From Bradyrhizobium algeriense (GTDB lineage Bacteria; Pseudomonadota; Alphaproteobacteria; Rhizobiales; Xanthobacteraceae), in assembly GCF_003062295.1 (NCBI RefSeq), contig NZ_PYCN01000005.1, positions 1-64,000 of the forward strand: DNA of 64,000 bases, in the 5' to 3' direction. Below the pieces are notes generated by a model. It was not told the origin of the DNA. It ran no database searches and worked only from the letters and a program-made list of their open reading frames with translations. How positions within the stretch are numbered: the first letter of the stretch is position 1; each line of letters starts with the position of its first letter. The position numbers and the translations under genes are program-made. This document shows, one piece after another, positions 53,211 to 62,542 of this stretch.

Positions 53211-54248
53211 ATGCTGCTGACCCGCGACACCCTGCCCGCAACGATTGCCGATATCGCCGCGCTTGACAAACTGCTGTGCCGCCCGAGCCAGGCACTGATT
53301 GATGATCTCCGCAAGGTCGACGGCGACATTATGATTTTGGGTGTCGCCGGCAAGATGGGGCCGACGCTGGCGGGTCTCGCGAAAGCCGCAGTGCCGGATC
53401 GTCGCGTGATCGGCGTCGCCCGCTTCAGCGATCCCGTCGTCAAGGAGTGGCTGCAGGCGCGCGGTGTCGAGACAATCAATTGCGACCTGCTCGATGAGGC
53501 CGCGATCAAGGTACTGCCGAAGGCTCCGAATATCGTCTTCATGGCCGGGCGAAAATTCGGCGCCGAGGGCGATCTCTCACTGACCTGGGCGATGAATTCG
53601 CACGTCCCTGCCCTGATCGCGCAAGCCTTTGCCAATTCGCGCATCGTGGCCTTCTCGACCGGCTGCGTCTATCCGTTCGTACCAGTCAGCGGCAAGGGCT
53701 CGGACGAGGACATGGCGCCCAATCCGCCGGGCGAGTACGCGCAATCCTGCGTCGGGCGCGAGCGCATGTTCGAGTATTTCTCGAAAAAGTATTCGACGCC
53801 CGGACGGCTGTTCCGGCTGAACTACGCGATCGACATGCGCTACGGCGTGCTGCACGATATCGCCAGCAAGGTGCTGCAGGGCAAGCCGATCGACGTCAGC
53901 CTCGGCCATGTCAATTTCATCTGGCAGGGCGACGCGTCCGCGCAGGCGCTGCGGTGTCTGGCGCATTGCGATACGCCGACCTCGCCGATCAATGTCAGCG
54001 GCCACGAGATTCTCGCCGTGCGCGACCTCGCCGCGAAATTCGGCCAGCGTTTCGGCCGCGCGCCTGTGATCATCGGCAAGGAGGAGCCGACGGCATGGCT
54101 CACCGACACCTCGCAGGCGGTGAAACTATTCGGCCTGCCGATCGTCGATACCGAGCAACTCATCAGCTGGACCGCCGACTGGGTATCGCGATCGATGCCG
54201 AGCCTCGGCAAGCCCACCAAATACGAGGTGCGCGATGGCCGCTATTGA
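53211..54248 (+). CDS. NAD(P)-binding SDR/epimerase-like protein lacking the catalytic Lys
   Basis: 345-aa atypical extended SDR. The dinucleotide motif is degenerate (LGVAGKMGPTLAG), a FSTGCVYPF strand supplies a Thr/Ser, and the Y-x-x-x-K position reads Y-A-Q-S-C, so the usual Lys is missing. A C-terminal EKEEPT-like substrate region (GKEEPTAWLTDTSQAVKLFG) resembles UDP-sugar epimerases. The reaction is unknown; it may bind NAD without standard SDR chemistry. The N-terminal ~40 residues are an extension. The end overlaps the GNAT start by 14 bases. Confidence 0.8.
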   Translation: MLLTRDTLPATIADIAALDKLLCRPSQALIDDLRKVDGDIMILGVAGKMGPTLAGLAKAAVPDRRVIGVARFSDPVVKEWLQARGVETINCDLLDEAAIKVLPKAPNIVFMAGRKFGAEGDLSLTWAMNSHVPALIAQAFANSRIVAFSTGCVYPFVPVSGKGSDEDMAPNPPGEYAQSCVGRERMFEYFSKKYSTPGRLFRLNYAIDMRYGVLHDIASKVLQGKPIDVSLGHVNFIWQGDASAQALRCLAHCDTPTSPINVSGHEILAVRDLAAKFGQRFGRAPVIIGKEEPTAWLTDTSQAVKLFGLPIVDTEQLISWTADWVSRSMPSLGKPTKYEVRDGRY

Positions 54249-55059
54249 GCCACTCGACATCGTCGAGCTCGGTGTCGGCGACGCACAGGCCGGGCTGGCG
54301 CTGTCGACCGAAGCGGGCTGGAACCAGAACGAGGCCGACTGGCGGTTTTTCCTGAGCAAGGGCGTTGTGTTCGGTATGCGCGACGGCGCGCGGTTGGTGG
54401 CGACTGCAGCGCTGCTGCCCTACTCGGCGGGCAACGCCTGGATCAGCATGGTGCTGGTGACCGCGGACTTTCGCCGCCGCGGCATTGCGACGAGGCTCGT
54501 CGATGCCTGCCTCGATGTGGCGAAACGGCGCGGCCTGACGGCCTGGCTGGACGCAACGCCGGCCGGTGCCGCCGTCTACGGTCCCCTCGGCTTCACCCCG
54601 ACGCTGCAATTGCGGCGGCTGCGGCTGGCAAGGCCCCGCGAAGCCAAAGCGACAGAGCAGCTTTCGGCCGGCGACCTCGAGGCATTGATAGTGCGCGATG
54701 CCAGCGCCATGGGATTCGACCGCAGCGCATTGCTGTCGGAATTCGCCATGCGGTCTGGCTCCTGCGTTGTGTCCCGTACCCAGGCGATGGCCCTGATCCG
54801 GGATGGACGCGCCGCGCGGCATATCGGGCCACTGCTGGCCGATCGGACCGATCAAGCGCTGGCGTTGATAGCTGCCATCGTTAGCTCCGAGGCCGGCCCA
54901 TGGCTGATCGATGCCGCTCACTCCCAGGACGAATTTCTGGACGGCCTCGTCCGCTCGGGCTGGAACATCGAACGGCCGTTTCAACGCATGCGCTTCGGCC
55001 GCACCACCATGCTGTCGGCGGAATTGCCGTTCGCCGTCGCAGGACCGGAATTTGGATAG
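54235..55059 (+). CDS. GNAT-family N-acetyltransferase
   Basis: 274 aa. The acetyl-CoA-binding core is in the N-terminal half (ISMVLVTADFRRRGIATRLV with R-R-x-G-I-A), followed by AVYGPLGFTP. The C-terminal half (about 150-274) is a second domain found in the YitH-type GNATs. The 14-base overlap with the epimerase-like gene implies translational coupling. It probably acetylates an amine produced or imported by this cluster (inference). Confidence 0.85.
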   Translation: MAAIEPLDIVELGVGDAQAGLALSTEAGWNQNEADWRFFLSKGVVFGMRDGARLVATAALLPYSAGNAWISMVLVTADFRRRGIATRLVDACLDVAKRRGLTAWLDATPAGAAVYGPLGFTPTLQLRRLRLARPREAKATEQLSAGDLEALIVRDASAMGFDRSALLSEFAMRSGSCVVSRTQAMALIRDGRAARHIGPLLADRTDQALALIAAIVSSEAGPWLIDAAHSQDEFLDGLVRSGWNIERPFQRMRFGRTTMLSAELPFAVAGPEFG

Positions 55060-55070
55060 GAATAGCAGCG

Positions 55071-56126
55071 ATGCACCATAGCGAAATCAAAGCGGACGTT
55101 CGGAAGTTGATCGCCGACGGCACGGCACTCCCGGCGCATCCGCTCGCGCTCGATGCCAACCGCGCACTCGACGTCCGGCATCAGCGCGCGCTAACGCGCT
55201 ATTACCTCGATGCGGGCGCCGGGGGATTGGCTGTCGGCGTGCACACCACGCAATTTGCGATCCGCGACGTCGGCCTGTATCGGCCGGTGCTGGAACTGGC
55301 GGCCGAGACCGCGGCCTCATGGACCAAGCGGCCGGTCGCAATGGTTGCAGGCCTCGCCGGTCCGACCCAGCAGGCCATCACCGAGGCGCAAACCGCTGTT
55401 GGCATCGGCTATCACGCGGGGCTGCTGAGCCTTGCCGCGATGAAATCGGTATCCGAGGACGCGATCATCGCGCATTGCGAGGCGGTAGCGCGGGAAATTC
55501 CGCTGGTCGGCTTCTACCTGCAGCCGGCCGTCGGCGGTGTCGTCCTGAGCGCGGATTTCTGGCGCCGCTTCGCTTCCATCGACAATGTCATCGCCATCAA
55601 GATCGCGCCCTTCAACCGCTACCGGACGCTCGACGTGCTGCGCGGCGTGACGGCCGCCGGCGCGCTTGACCGCGTCGCGCTCTATACCGGCAATGACGAT
55701 CACATCCTGCTCGACCTCATGCTGCCGTTCGACCTGCGCGACAAGGGCGTCACCACCCGCGCCTATTTCAAGGGCGGCCTGCTCGGGCACTGGTCGGTGT
55801 GGACCGCGAGCGCAATCAAGCAGTTCGAGATGTGCAAGGCGGCGCGCGGCAAGGACAGCGTGCCGGCGGACCTGCTGGCGCTCGATGCCCGCGTCACCGA
55901 TTGCAACAGCGCGTTCTTCGACGTCGCCAACAATTTTCACGGCTGCATCGCCGGTTGCCATGAAATCCTGCGGCGGCAAGGGTTGATGCAGGGCCTCTGG
56001 TGTCTCGATCCCGCGGAGGGGCTTAGCCCGGGCCAGATGCAGGAGATCGACCGCGTCTGCCGCGAGCATGCCGATCTCTCCGACGACGGCTTCGTGAAGG
56101 CGAACTTGCAGAAATGGCTGGCATGA
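55071..56126 (+). CDS. Dihydrodipicolinate synthase (DapA)/N-acetylneuraminate lyase family protein
   Basis: 351-aa class I aldolase-like TIM barrel. The Schiff-base Lys is K177 in AIKIAPFNRY and the catalytic Tyr is Y149 in FYLQP. It differs from DapA proper in having an N-terminal HPLALDANRALD segment and a ~60-residue C-terminal extension with LWCLDPAEGLSPGQ. It probably cleaves or forms a 2-oxo-acid adduct. AGGAA lies before the ATG; 11 bases separate it from the GNAT gene. Confidence 0.85.
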   Translation: MHHSEIKADVRKLIADGTALPAHPLALDANRALDVRHQRALTRYYLDAGAGGLAVGVHTTQFAIRDVGLYRPVLELAAETAASWTKRPVAMVAGLAGPTQQAITEAQTAVGIGYHAGLLSLAAMKSVSEDAIIAHCEAVAREIPLVGFYLQPAVGGVVLSADFWRRFASIDNVIAIKIAPFNRYRTLDVLRGVTAAGALDRVALYTGNDDHILLDLMLPFDLRDKGVTTRAYFKGGLLGHWSVWTASAIKQFEMCKAARGKDSVPADLLALDARVTDCNSAFFDVANNFHGCIAGCHEILRRQGLMQGLWCLDPAEGLSPGQMQEIDRVCREHADLSDDGFVKANLQKWLA

Positions 56127-56902
56127 GCGCCGACGAGCCCTTCATCAGCCTGCAGAACGTCCGCAAGGTCTATCGTTCCAGGGGCGCGGAGTTCCTCGCC
56201 GTCTCCGACGTCACCATGGACGTGCAGGAAGGCGAGCTGGTTTCGCTGGTCGGCCCCTCCGGCTGTGGCAAGACCACCGTGCTGAAGATCCTGGCCGGGC
56301 TGCATGACGCCGACGGCGGCACGATCAAGATCGGCAATTCGAAGACTCCGTTCGACCCGGCCCGCGATATCGGCATGGTGTTCCAGCAGGCGCTGCTGCT
56401 GAAATGGCGCACCATCTTGGACAACGTGCTGCTGCCGGCCGAGATCGTCGGCCTGCCCATAAAGGCCGCGCGGGCCCGCGCCCGCGATCTGCTCAACCTG
56501 GTCGGCCTCGCCGGCTACGAGGACAAATACCCGCAACAATTGTCCGGCGGCATGCAGCAGCGCACGGCGATTGCGCGCGCTTTCATCCATGACCCAAAAC
56601 TGATCCTGATGGACGAGCCATTCGGCGCGCTCGACGCGCTCACCCGCGAACAGATGAACCTCGAAATGCTGCGGATCTGGCGCGAGAGCGGCAAGACCAT
56701 CCTGTTCGTGACGCACTCGATCCAGGAAGCCGTATTCCTCGCCTCGCACTGCGCCGTGCTCACCGCAGGCCCGGCGCGGATGGCGGAATATTTCCCGATC
56801 GAGCTACCGTTCCCGCGGGCGTTGCCGATCAAGACCACGGACGAGTTCGGCGCCTATGCGCGACGGATTTATGCGAGCCTGGGATTGAGCCCTAGCGCTT
56901 GA
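56114..56902 (+). CDS. ABC transporter ATP-binding protein (TauB/SsuB type)
   Basis: 262 aa. Walker [10 protein letters not shown], signature [10 protein letters not shown], Walker [13 protein letters not shown] and switch His in VTHSIQEAV. It overlaps the DapA-family gene by 13 bases; ATG 56123, whose TGA overlap with the previous stop is an ATGA junction, is an alternative start. It energises the permease encoded at 52420. It converges with the next operon, 5 bases apart. Confidence 0.9.
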   Translation: MAGMSADEPFISLQNVRKVYRSRGAEFLAVSDVTMDVQEGELVSLVGPSGCGKTTVLKILAGLHDADGGTIKIGNSKTPFDPARDIGMVFQQALLLKWRTILDNVLLPAEIVGLPIKAARARARDLLNLVGLAGYEDKYPQQLSGGMQQRTAIARAFIHDPKLILMDEPFGALDALTREQMNLEMLRIWRESGKTILFVTHSIQEAVFLASHCAVLTAGPARMAEYFPIELPFPRALPIKTTDEFGAYARRIYASLGLSPSA

Positions 56903-56907
56903 GCCCG

Positions 56908-58011
56908 TTACTCATACGCCACAGGTCCGGTATCGCGATAAGCCCAGCAACTCTCCTTCGGCAGTGAAACCTGGGTCTCGACGCCCACCTGATGCCGGGC
57001 CGCGGTGCCGAGTTCAACCACCTCCAGCCGCCGGCCGAACAGCTCGATGCCATAGGCCGTCTGCGTGCCCTGATAACGGCGGTCGAGGACGCGGGCGGGA
57101 AAGATATTGGCGCCGTTATGCTGGCCGATGGTGATGTTTTCCGGTCGCAGCGCGATACGTACCTTGTCATCCGGACCGAGTGCATGGAGCAAGGCCACCT
57201 CGCCCCGTCGCCCCTCGCCAAAATCGACCGTGCCGAATTGGCCGTTGCGCGACACCAGCGTACCCGCGAGCTCGTTGGTGGCGCCGGTGAAATTGGCGAC
57301 GAACAAATCCGCTGGACGGTTATAGATCGCGTCAGGCGTATCCATCTGCAACAGCTTGCCGTCGCGCATCACGCCGATGCGGTCGCCCAGCACGACGGCT
57401 TCGGCCTGGTCATGGGTGACATACAGCGCCGTCATGCCGGTCTGCTTGAGGATGACGCGAAGATCGTCGCGCAGCCGCAAGCGCAGCTTGGCATCGAGGT
57501 TCGACAAGGGCTCGTCAAGCAGCAACAATTGCGGCCGATAGACGATGCTGCGCGCCAGCGCCACGCGCTGCATCTGGCCGCCTGATAATGCGACCACCGG
57601 CCGTTCGGCATATTCCGACAGCCCGACCAGTTCGAGCGCCTCGTCGACCTTGCGGCGGGCATCGCTCCGCGAAAGTTTTCGGTGCTTGAGCGGATAGACC
57701 ACGTTCTGCCGCACCGTCATATGCGGCCACACCGCATAGGACTGAAACACCATGCCGAGCTCGCGCGAACGCGGCGGCACCAGAATGCCGCGTTCGGGCG
57801 ACGATACGACCTTGCCGGCGATGCTGATCTCGCCCGATGTCGGATGCTCAAGCCCCGCAACACAGCGCAGCGTCGTGGTCTTGCCGCAGCCGGAGGGGCC
57901 GAGCAGGACCACGATCTCGCCGGCCGGCACGGCAAAACTGACGCCGTCGATCGCCGGCCGGCCGATCGAAAACTGCTTGCGCAGGTCGGTGACTTCGAGG
58001 GTTGCCGTCAT
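56908..58011 (-). CDS. ABC transporter ATP-binding protein with TOBE domain (FbpC/PotA type)
   Basis: 367 aa. Walker [11 protein letters not shown], signature LSGGQMQRVA, Walker B LLLDEPLSNLDAK and switch His in VTHDQAEAV are followed by an ~130-residue C-terminal TOBE/OB-fold region (IALRPENITIG). This is the Fe(III)/2-aminoethylphosphonate/spermidine subfamily. It ends the permease-binding protein-ATPase operon and starts 28 bases after the binding-protein stop. Confidence 0.9.
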   Translation of the reverse strand: MTATLEVTDLRKQFSIGRPAIDGVSFAVPAGEIVVLLGPSGCGKTTTLRCVAGLEHPTSGEISIAGKVVSSPERGILVPPRSRELGMVFQSYAVWPHMTVRQNVVYPLKHRKLSRSDARRKVDEALELVGLSEYAERPVVALSGGQMQRVALARSIVYRPQLLLLDEPLSNLDAKLRLRLRDDLRVILKQTGMTALYVTHDQAEAVVLGDRIGVMRDGKLLQMDTPDAIYNRPADLFVANFTGATNELAGTLVSRNGQFGTVDFGEGRRGEVALLHALGPDDKVRIALRPENITIGQHNGANIFPARVLDRRYQGTQTAYGIELFGRRLEVVELGTAARHQVGVETQVSLPKESCWAYRDTGPVAYE

Positions 58012-58039
58012 CGGTTCGATGATTTCCCTGATGTGACGA

Positions 58040-59074
58040 TCATTGCCCGTAGCCGTAGGTCTTGTTCCACTCGGCCACCCAGGCCGTGTGGAGCCTCACA
58101 TACTCGTCGAATTTGGGAAACCACACCTTGACGACTTTGGGATCAAAGCCTTCCGGATAGGCCGGCGGCACCTTCAGCGATGTGAGATTGCCGAGTTCCT
58201 TGATCATGAACGTCTGCCCCTCCTTCGACAGGCACCAGTTCAGAAACAGTTTTGCAGCATTGGGATGCGCGGCGGTCTTCGGAATGCCCGTGGCATAAGG
58301 ATTGACCGGCGCGCCTTCCGGCGGAAAGAAAATCTGGATCGGCGCGCCATCCTTCTGCTTCGGATAGATCGCGTTGTAGAGCAAAGGCCCCATGGCGATT
58401 TCGCCGCGCACCAGCGAATCCGACATCGGCGCGCCCGATGGATACAGCACCGGACGGGTTGCGGCCTGCTTGGCCCAATAATCTTCGCCGAGCACTTGCC
58501 GTTCGAACATCACCCGCGTCCATGTGGTGCCGCCTGATGGCGCGATCACCTGCCCGGTCAATTTGTTGTATTCGGGCTTGGTGAGGTCCATCCAGGTCTT
58601 GGGCGGGTTCTTGACCAGTTCGGTGTTGTAGGCGATCGACCATACCAGCGTGGCGCGCGGCCAGAGCTGGGGCGCGATCTGCGCGTCGGGATTGTAGTCG
58701 GCCGCGTTCGGTGGTGCGTAATCCTGGAACATGTCCGCCATCGGCTGCATCAGCGCGCGGTCCGAGTGATCGACCACGTCGGCGATCAACTTTCCGGCAG
58801 CAGCTTCCGTCTTCACGCGCGTGATCAACTGGCCGCCCGGCGCACGCACCATCTCGACCTTGATTTCGGGGAAGCGCTTGTTGAAGGCCTTGATGACCTG
58901 CTGCTCCACTTCGGCGAAATTCGCGGTGTAGAACACCAGCTTGCCCTCGGCCTTCGCGGCGGCAATCAATTCGGGCGAGCCGAACTCCTGCGCCTGTGCC
59001 GCAGCGCTCCAAGTCAGCGCAAGACCGGCGATGCCGGCGATTGCGGCAAGGTTGGTGAAGATCCTTCCAGTCAT
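58040..59074 (-). CDS. Fe(III)/thiamine-type extracellular solute-binding protein
   Basis: 344 aa from ATG 59074 (GGGGAGG upstream; frame open to 59215). Sec signal LAAIAGIAGLALTWSAAAQA. The mature protein begins FGSPELIAAAKAEGKLVFYT, typical of class 1 ferric/thiamine-binding families (FbpA, AfuA). The paired C-terminal tyrosines of classical FbpA were not evident, so iron is not assured. It is the middle gene of the operon. Confidence 0.85.
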   Translation of the reverse strand: MTGRIFTNLAAIAGIAGLALTWSAAAQAQEFGSPELIAAAKAEGKLVFYTANFAEVEQQVIKAFNKRFPEIKVEMVRAPGGQLITRVKTEAAAGKLIADVVDHSDRALMQPMADMFQDYAPPNAADYNPDAQIAPQLWPRATLVWSIAYNTELVKNPPKTWMDLTKPEYNKLTGQVIAPSGGTTWTRVMFERQVLGEDYWAKQAATRPVLYPSGAPMSDSLVRGEIAMGPLLYNAIYPKQKDGAPIQIFFPPEGAPVNPYATGIPKTAAHPNAAKLFLNWCLSKEGQTFMIKELGNLTSLKVPPAYPEGFDPKVVKVWFPKFDEYVRLHTAWVAEWNKTYGYGQ

Positions 59075-59099
59075 AGCCAATCCTCCCCTTCGTTTTTTG

Positions 59100-60863
59100 T
59101 TATCCGGTTCGAGCGACACTGCTCTGCGCCGCACCGCGCGACAGCCAGTTGGCGCCGCCGATGAGAACGCCGAGCAGAACGGTTTGCACCAGGCTGAACG
59201 CGGCGGTCTTTCCAAGGTTTCCGCCTTCGTAATAGTCGAGCAACAGCACCGACATCACCATGGTGTTGCTGGTGTAGAGGAACAGCGACGAGCCGAGTTC
59301 GCGGATCGCCAGCACAAACAACAGCGTCATCGAGGCGATCACGCCCGGCCGCGCCAAAGGCAGGACGATCGTCCTGATGGTGCCGAGCATGCCCTTGCCG
59401 CAGACCCAAGCGGCTTCCTCGAGCTCGCGATGAATCTGCAGGAATGAGGTCGACAACGCCTTGACCGTATCCGGCATGAAGCGCGCGATGAACGCCAGCG
59501 CCAGGATCCAGATCGTGCCGTAGAGCCCGCCCGGAATGCCGATCCATGCCCAGAGATAGGCGACGCCGACCACGAGGCCGGGGATCGCGACCGGCAGGGT
59601 CGAGATCACGTCGATCCAGCGCCGGCCCGTCACCTGGGTGCGGTGAATGGTGTAGCCGATGGCGAAGGCGAGCGCGCCGCCGACCACAGCGGTGATGATG
59701 CCGACCTCGATCGAGTTATAGATCGAGCGCATGGTCAGCGGATTGTCGAAGATGCTGTGAAAATGCATCAGGGAATACTGCCTGGCATCGAACAGGCTGG
59801 CGACGTCGCGGATGAACATGAACTTGCGGAACGCGGCGACGATCAGCGCAAGCGACGGCAGCACCACCACGACCAGGAGATAGACGATGCCGAGGCCGAA
59901 GGTGAACCAGCGCCAGCGCCCGAGATCCAGGCTGCGCGGACGGAATGCCTTGCCGGCGACGGTGGTGTAGCTGCGGCCGCTCAGCACTTTCTGCTGCAGG
60001 AACACCAGCAGGCCGGTGACGACCATCAAAATGATCGCAACCGCGGCGGCCGTATTGTAAAGCGGCGGCGACCAGTTGGTGAGCTTGAATATGTAGGTGG
60101 TCAGCACGGCAAGGTTGGTCGGCGCGCCCAGCACCGCGGGGATGCCGTAGATGCCGAGCATGACGATGAACGACAGCAGCATGCCCGAGACGATCGCCGG
60201 CATGATCAGCGGAAACGTCACCGTGAACAGTGTCGCAAACGCGCTGGCGCCGGAAATCTCGGCGGCCTCTTCCAGGCTGGGGTCCATGTTGCGCAGCGCC
60301 GAAGCGGTGAACATGTAGACATAGGGCGCGTAGTAGATGCCGAATACGAACACCAGGCCCCACATCGAATAGAAATCGACGCGCCAATCCAGCCCGATCC
60401 ATTTGAACATGGTGTTGATCAGGCCAGTTTTAGGCGAGCCGAGGATCGCCCATGCGACGCCGGCGACCAGCGGCGGCGCGAACAGCGGCAGAATACTGGC
60501 TGCCGCGATAACCCCCTTGAACGGCGTATTGGTGCGGACGACGATCCAGGAAAACAACAGGCCGACCACGACCGCGATCAGGGTGCCGCCGCCACAGGCG
60601 ATCAGCGTATTGGCCAACGCCTCGGCGACATTCGGGTTCGCCAGCACGGTGAGGAAGTTGGTGACCGAGAGGTGACTGAGCGAGATGCCCTCGACCACCG
60701 GATTGGTGTCGGTGAGCGCGCCGAGCAGCAGCATCAGGATCGGATAGATGACGAGAAAGCCGAGGATCGCCAGCAGGAGCGTAACCCACGAGCCGGCCCA
60801 TGCGCGCTGCCCCTCACTGGCGCTACGGATGACTTCGCTGCGCCGGCTCGTCTGTCCGTTCAA
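59100..60863 (-). CDS. ABC transporter permease, two fused permease domains (FbpB/ThiP type)
   Basis: 587 aa with about twelve helices in two homologous halves; each has an EAA loop (DPSLEEAAEISGASAFATLF and REELEEAAWVCG-like HRELEEAAWVCGKGMLGTI). The fusion of both permeases in one chain is usual for the FbpB/ThiP/PhnU group. It starts the operon. Its stop is 25 bases before the binding-protein start. The upstream 60864-61114 region is shared with the divergent MFS gene. Confidence 0.9.
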   Translation of the reverse strand: MNGQTSRRSEVIRSASEGQRAWAGSWVTLLLAILGFLVIYPILMLLLGALTDTNPVVEGISLSHLSVTNFLTVLANPNVAEALANTLIACGGGTLIAVVVGLLFSWIVVRTNTPFKGVIAAASILPLFAPPLVAGVAWAILGSPKTGLINTMFKWIGLDWRVDFYSMWGLVFVFGIYYAPYVYMFTASALRNMDPSLEEAAEISGASAFATLFTVTFPLIMPAIVSGMLLSFIVMLGIYGIPAVLGAPTNLAVLTTYIFKLTNWSPPLYNTAAAVAIILMVVTGLLVFLQQKVLSGRSYTTVAGKAFRPRSLDLGRWRWFTFGLGIVYLLVVVVLPSLALIVAAFRKFMFIRDVASLFDARQYSLMHFHSIFDNPLTMRSIYNSIEVGIITAVVGGALAFAIGYTIHRTQVTGRRWIDVISTLPVAIPGLVVGVAYLWAWIGIPGGLYGTIWILALAFIARFMPDTVKALSTSFLQIHRELEEAAWVCGKGMLGTIRTIVLPLARPGVIASMTLLFVLAIRELGSSLFLYTSNTMVMSVLLLDYYEGGNLGKTAAFSLVQTVLLGVLIGGANWLSRGAAQSSVARTG

Positions 60864-61114
60864 CGCGTTTTCCCCTCGCCGCCGACCGTCTTTTTATGGA
60901 ATTGCGGTCGCGATGCGCGGGAAGCCTAGTCGATCGCGCGGCGCGCGGAAAGGTATCCGAAAGTCGGCGCGCGGATATGGCGCGGAGGACCTTTTTTCAG
61001 ATCCGCCATCCCTTCGCATACGCATCATGCAGCGGTGTGCCTGTGGCTTGTGCCGCGTCCGTAGTACACGCCGCAGCGGGCGCGACCGCCCCCCGGCGTG
61101 GAGAGCCCGACCTG

Positions 61115-62512
61115 ATGTCACTGGATACGACCGCAAAGCCGCCCGCCCCCGCGCCAATCGACGGCCTGCCCCCGGAACTCCGGCGTTGGGCGGTCGCGGC
61201 GATCTTTACCGCGCTGGCGATGGCCTCGCTGGATACGGCGATCGCGAACGTGGCCCTTCCCGCCATCGCGACCGACCTCCATGTCAGCCCGGCCGACGTG
61301 GTCTGGGTGGTCAACATCTATCAGATCGCGCTGGTTGCGACGCTGCTGCCGCTCGGCGCGCTCGGCGAAATCGTCGGCCATCGGCGGGTCTATCTCGGCG
61401 GCCTATTGCTGTTCACGCTGGCCTCGCTCGGTTGCGCCTTCGCGTGGTCGCTGCCCAGCCTGACGGCGGCACGCGCGCTGCAGGGGTTAGGCGCCAGCGG
61501 CATCATGAGCGTAAATGCGGCGCTGGTCCGCTTCGTCTACCCGACCCATATGCTCGGCCGCGGCTTCGGCCACAACGCGCTGGTGGTCGGAACGGCGTTC
61601 ACGTTCGGGCCGACCATTGCCTCCGCAATCCTTGCGATCGGAACATGGCCGTGGCTGTTTGCCATCAACATCCCCTTCGGCGTGATCGCGATCTGGATCG
61701 GCCTGAAGACCTTGCCGAAAACACCGCGCGCGAAGCACGCGTTCGATTTTGCGAGCGCGGCGCTGACCGCAAGCTGCCTCGGGCTCTTCATTATCGGCAT
61801 CGGCAGCGCGGCGCATCAGGCCCATCCCGCCCTGGTCGGACTGGAGCGTGGCGCTGCATTGCTGCTCGGCTGGATGATGACCCGCAGAGATGCGAACCAT
61901 CCGGCGCCGATGTTGCCGATCGATCTGTTTCGACGGCCGATGTTCGCGCTGTCGGCGGCCACTTCGGTCTGTACGTTCGCGGTACAGGGATTGGCTTTCG
62001 TCTCGCTGCCGTTCTACTTCGAGGACGTGCTGCACCGGTCCCAGGTGGAGACCGGCTTCTTCATGACGCCCTGGCCGCTGGTGGTGGCGATCATGGCGCC
62101 GATCGGAGGCCGGCTGTCGGACCGCTATCCCGTCGGCATCCTCGGCGGCATCGGTCTGGTGCTGCTCGGCATTGGCATGGCGCTGCTCGCGACGCTGCCA
62201 CCGGATCCCGGCATTGCCAACATCGTCTGGCGCACCGTGATTTGCGGGATCGGATTCGGATTCTTCCAAACGCCCAATTTGCGAGCACTGATGTCGAGCG
62301 CGCCGCCGCACCGCAGTGGAAGCGCGAGCGGCATCGTCGCGACCGCCCGCCTGACCGGGCAAACCCTGGGCGCCGCGCTGGCTGCCCTGTGTTTTGCCCT
62401 TGCCGGCCATGATGGCGCGACGCTTGCATTGGCACTCGGCGCCGGGTTTGCTGCGCTCGGCAGCGTGATGAGTTTCCTGCGTCTGACCGTGGGTGCTCCG
62501 AATAGTACATGA
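61115..62512 (+). CDS. MFS transporter, DHA2/EmrB type
   Basis: 465 aa from ATG 61115, reached by GGAGAG; the frame is open to 60896 but that part is not conserved. Fourteen helices are predicted. Motifs FTALAMASLDTAIANVALPA and DVVWVVNIYQIALVATLLPL (helix 1/2), LGALGEIVGHRRVY (motif A) are typical of EmrB/QacA proton-drug antiporters. A degenerate copy of its last ~40 codons lies at 63591-63704. Confidence 0.87.
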   Translation: MSLDTTAKPPAPAPIDGLPPELRRWAVAAIFTALAMASLDTAIANVALPAIATDLHVSPADVVWVVNIYQIALVATLLPLGALGEIVGHRRVYLGGLLLFTLASLGCAFAWSLPSLTAARALQGLGASGIMSVNAALVRFVYPTHMLGRGFGHNALVVGTAFTFGPTIASAILAIGTWPWLFAINIPFGVIAIWIGLKTLPKTPRAKHAFDFASAALTASCLGLFIIGIGSAAHQAHPALVGLERGAALLLGWMMTRRDANHPAPMLPIDLFRRPMFALSAATSVCTFAVQGLAFVSLPFYFEDVLHRSQVETGFFMTPWPLVVAIMAPIGGRLSDRYPVGILGGIGLVLLGIGMALLATLPPDPGIANIVWRTVICGIGFGFFQTPNLRALMSSAPPHRSGSASGIVATARLTGQTLGAALAALCFALAGHDGATLALALGAGFAALGSVMSFLRLTVGAPNST

Positions 62513-62542
62513 CCGTCATCGCCCGGCGATCGGGCCGACGCG

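Noticed and set aside
59643..60929. 428-codon plus-strand frame opposite the fused permease
   Set aside because: Charged shadow translation of a membrane protein gene.
60896..61114. N-terminal extension of the DHA2 MFS reading frame
   Set aside because: The extra 73 codons lack helix or family similarity; the ATG at 61115 has a Shine-Dalgarno and begins the conserved protein.
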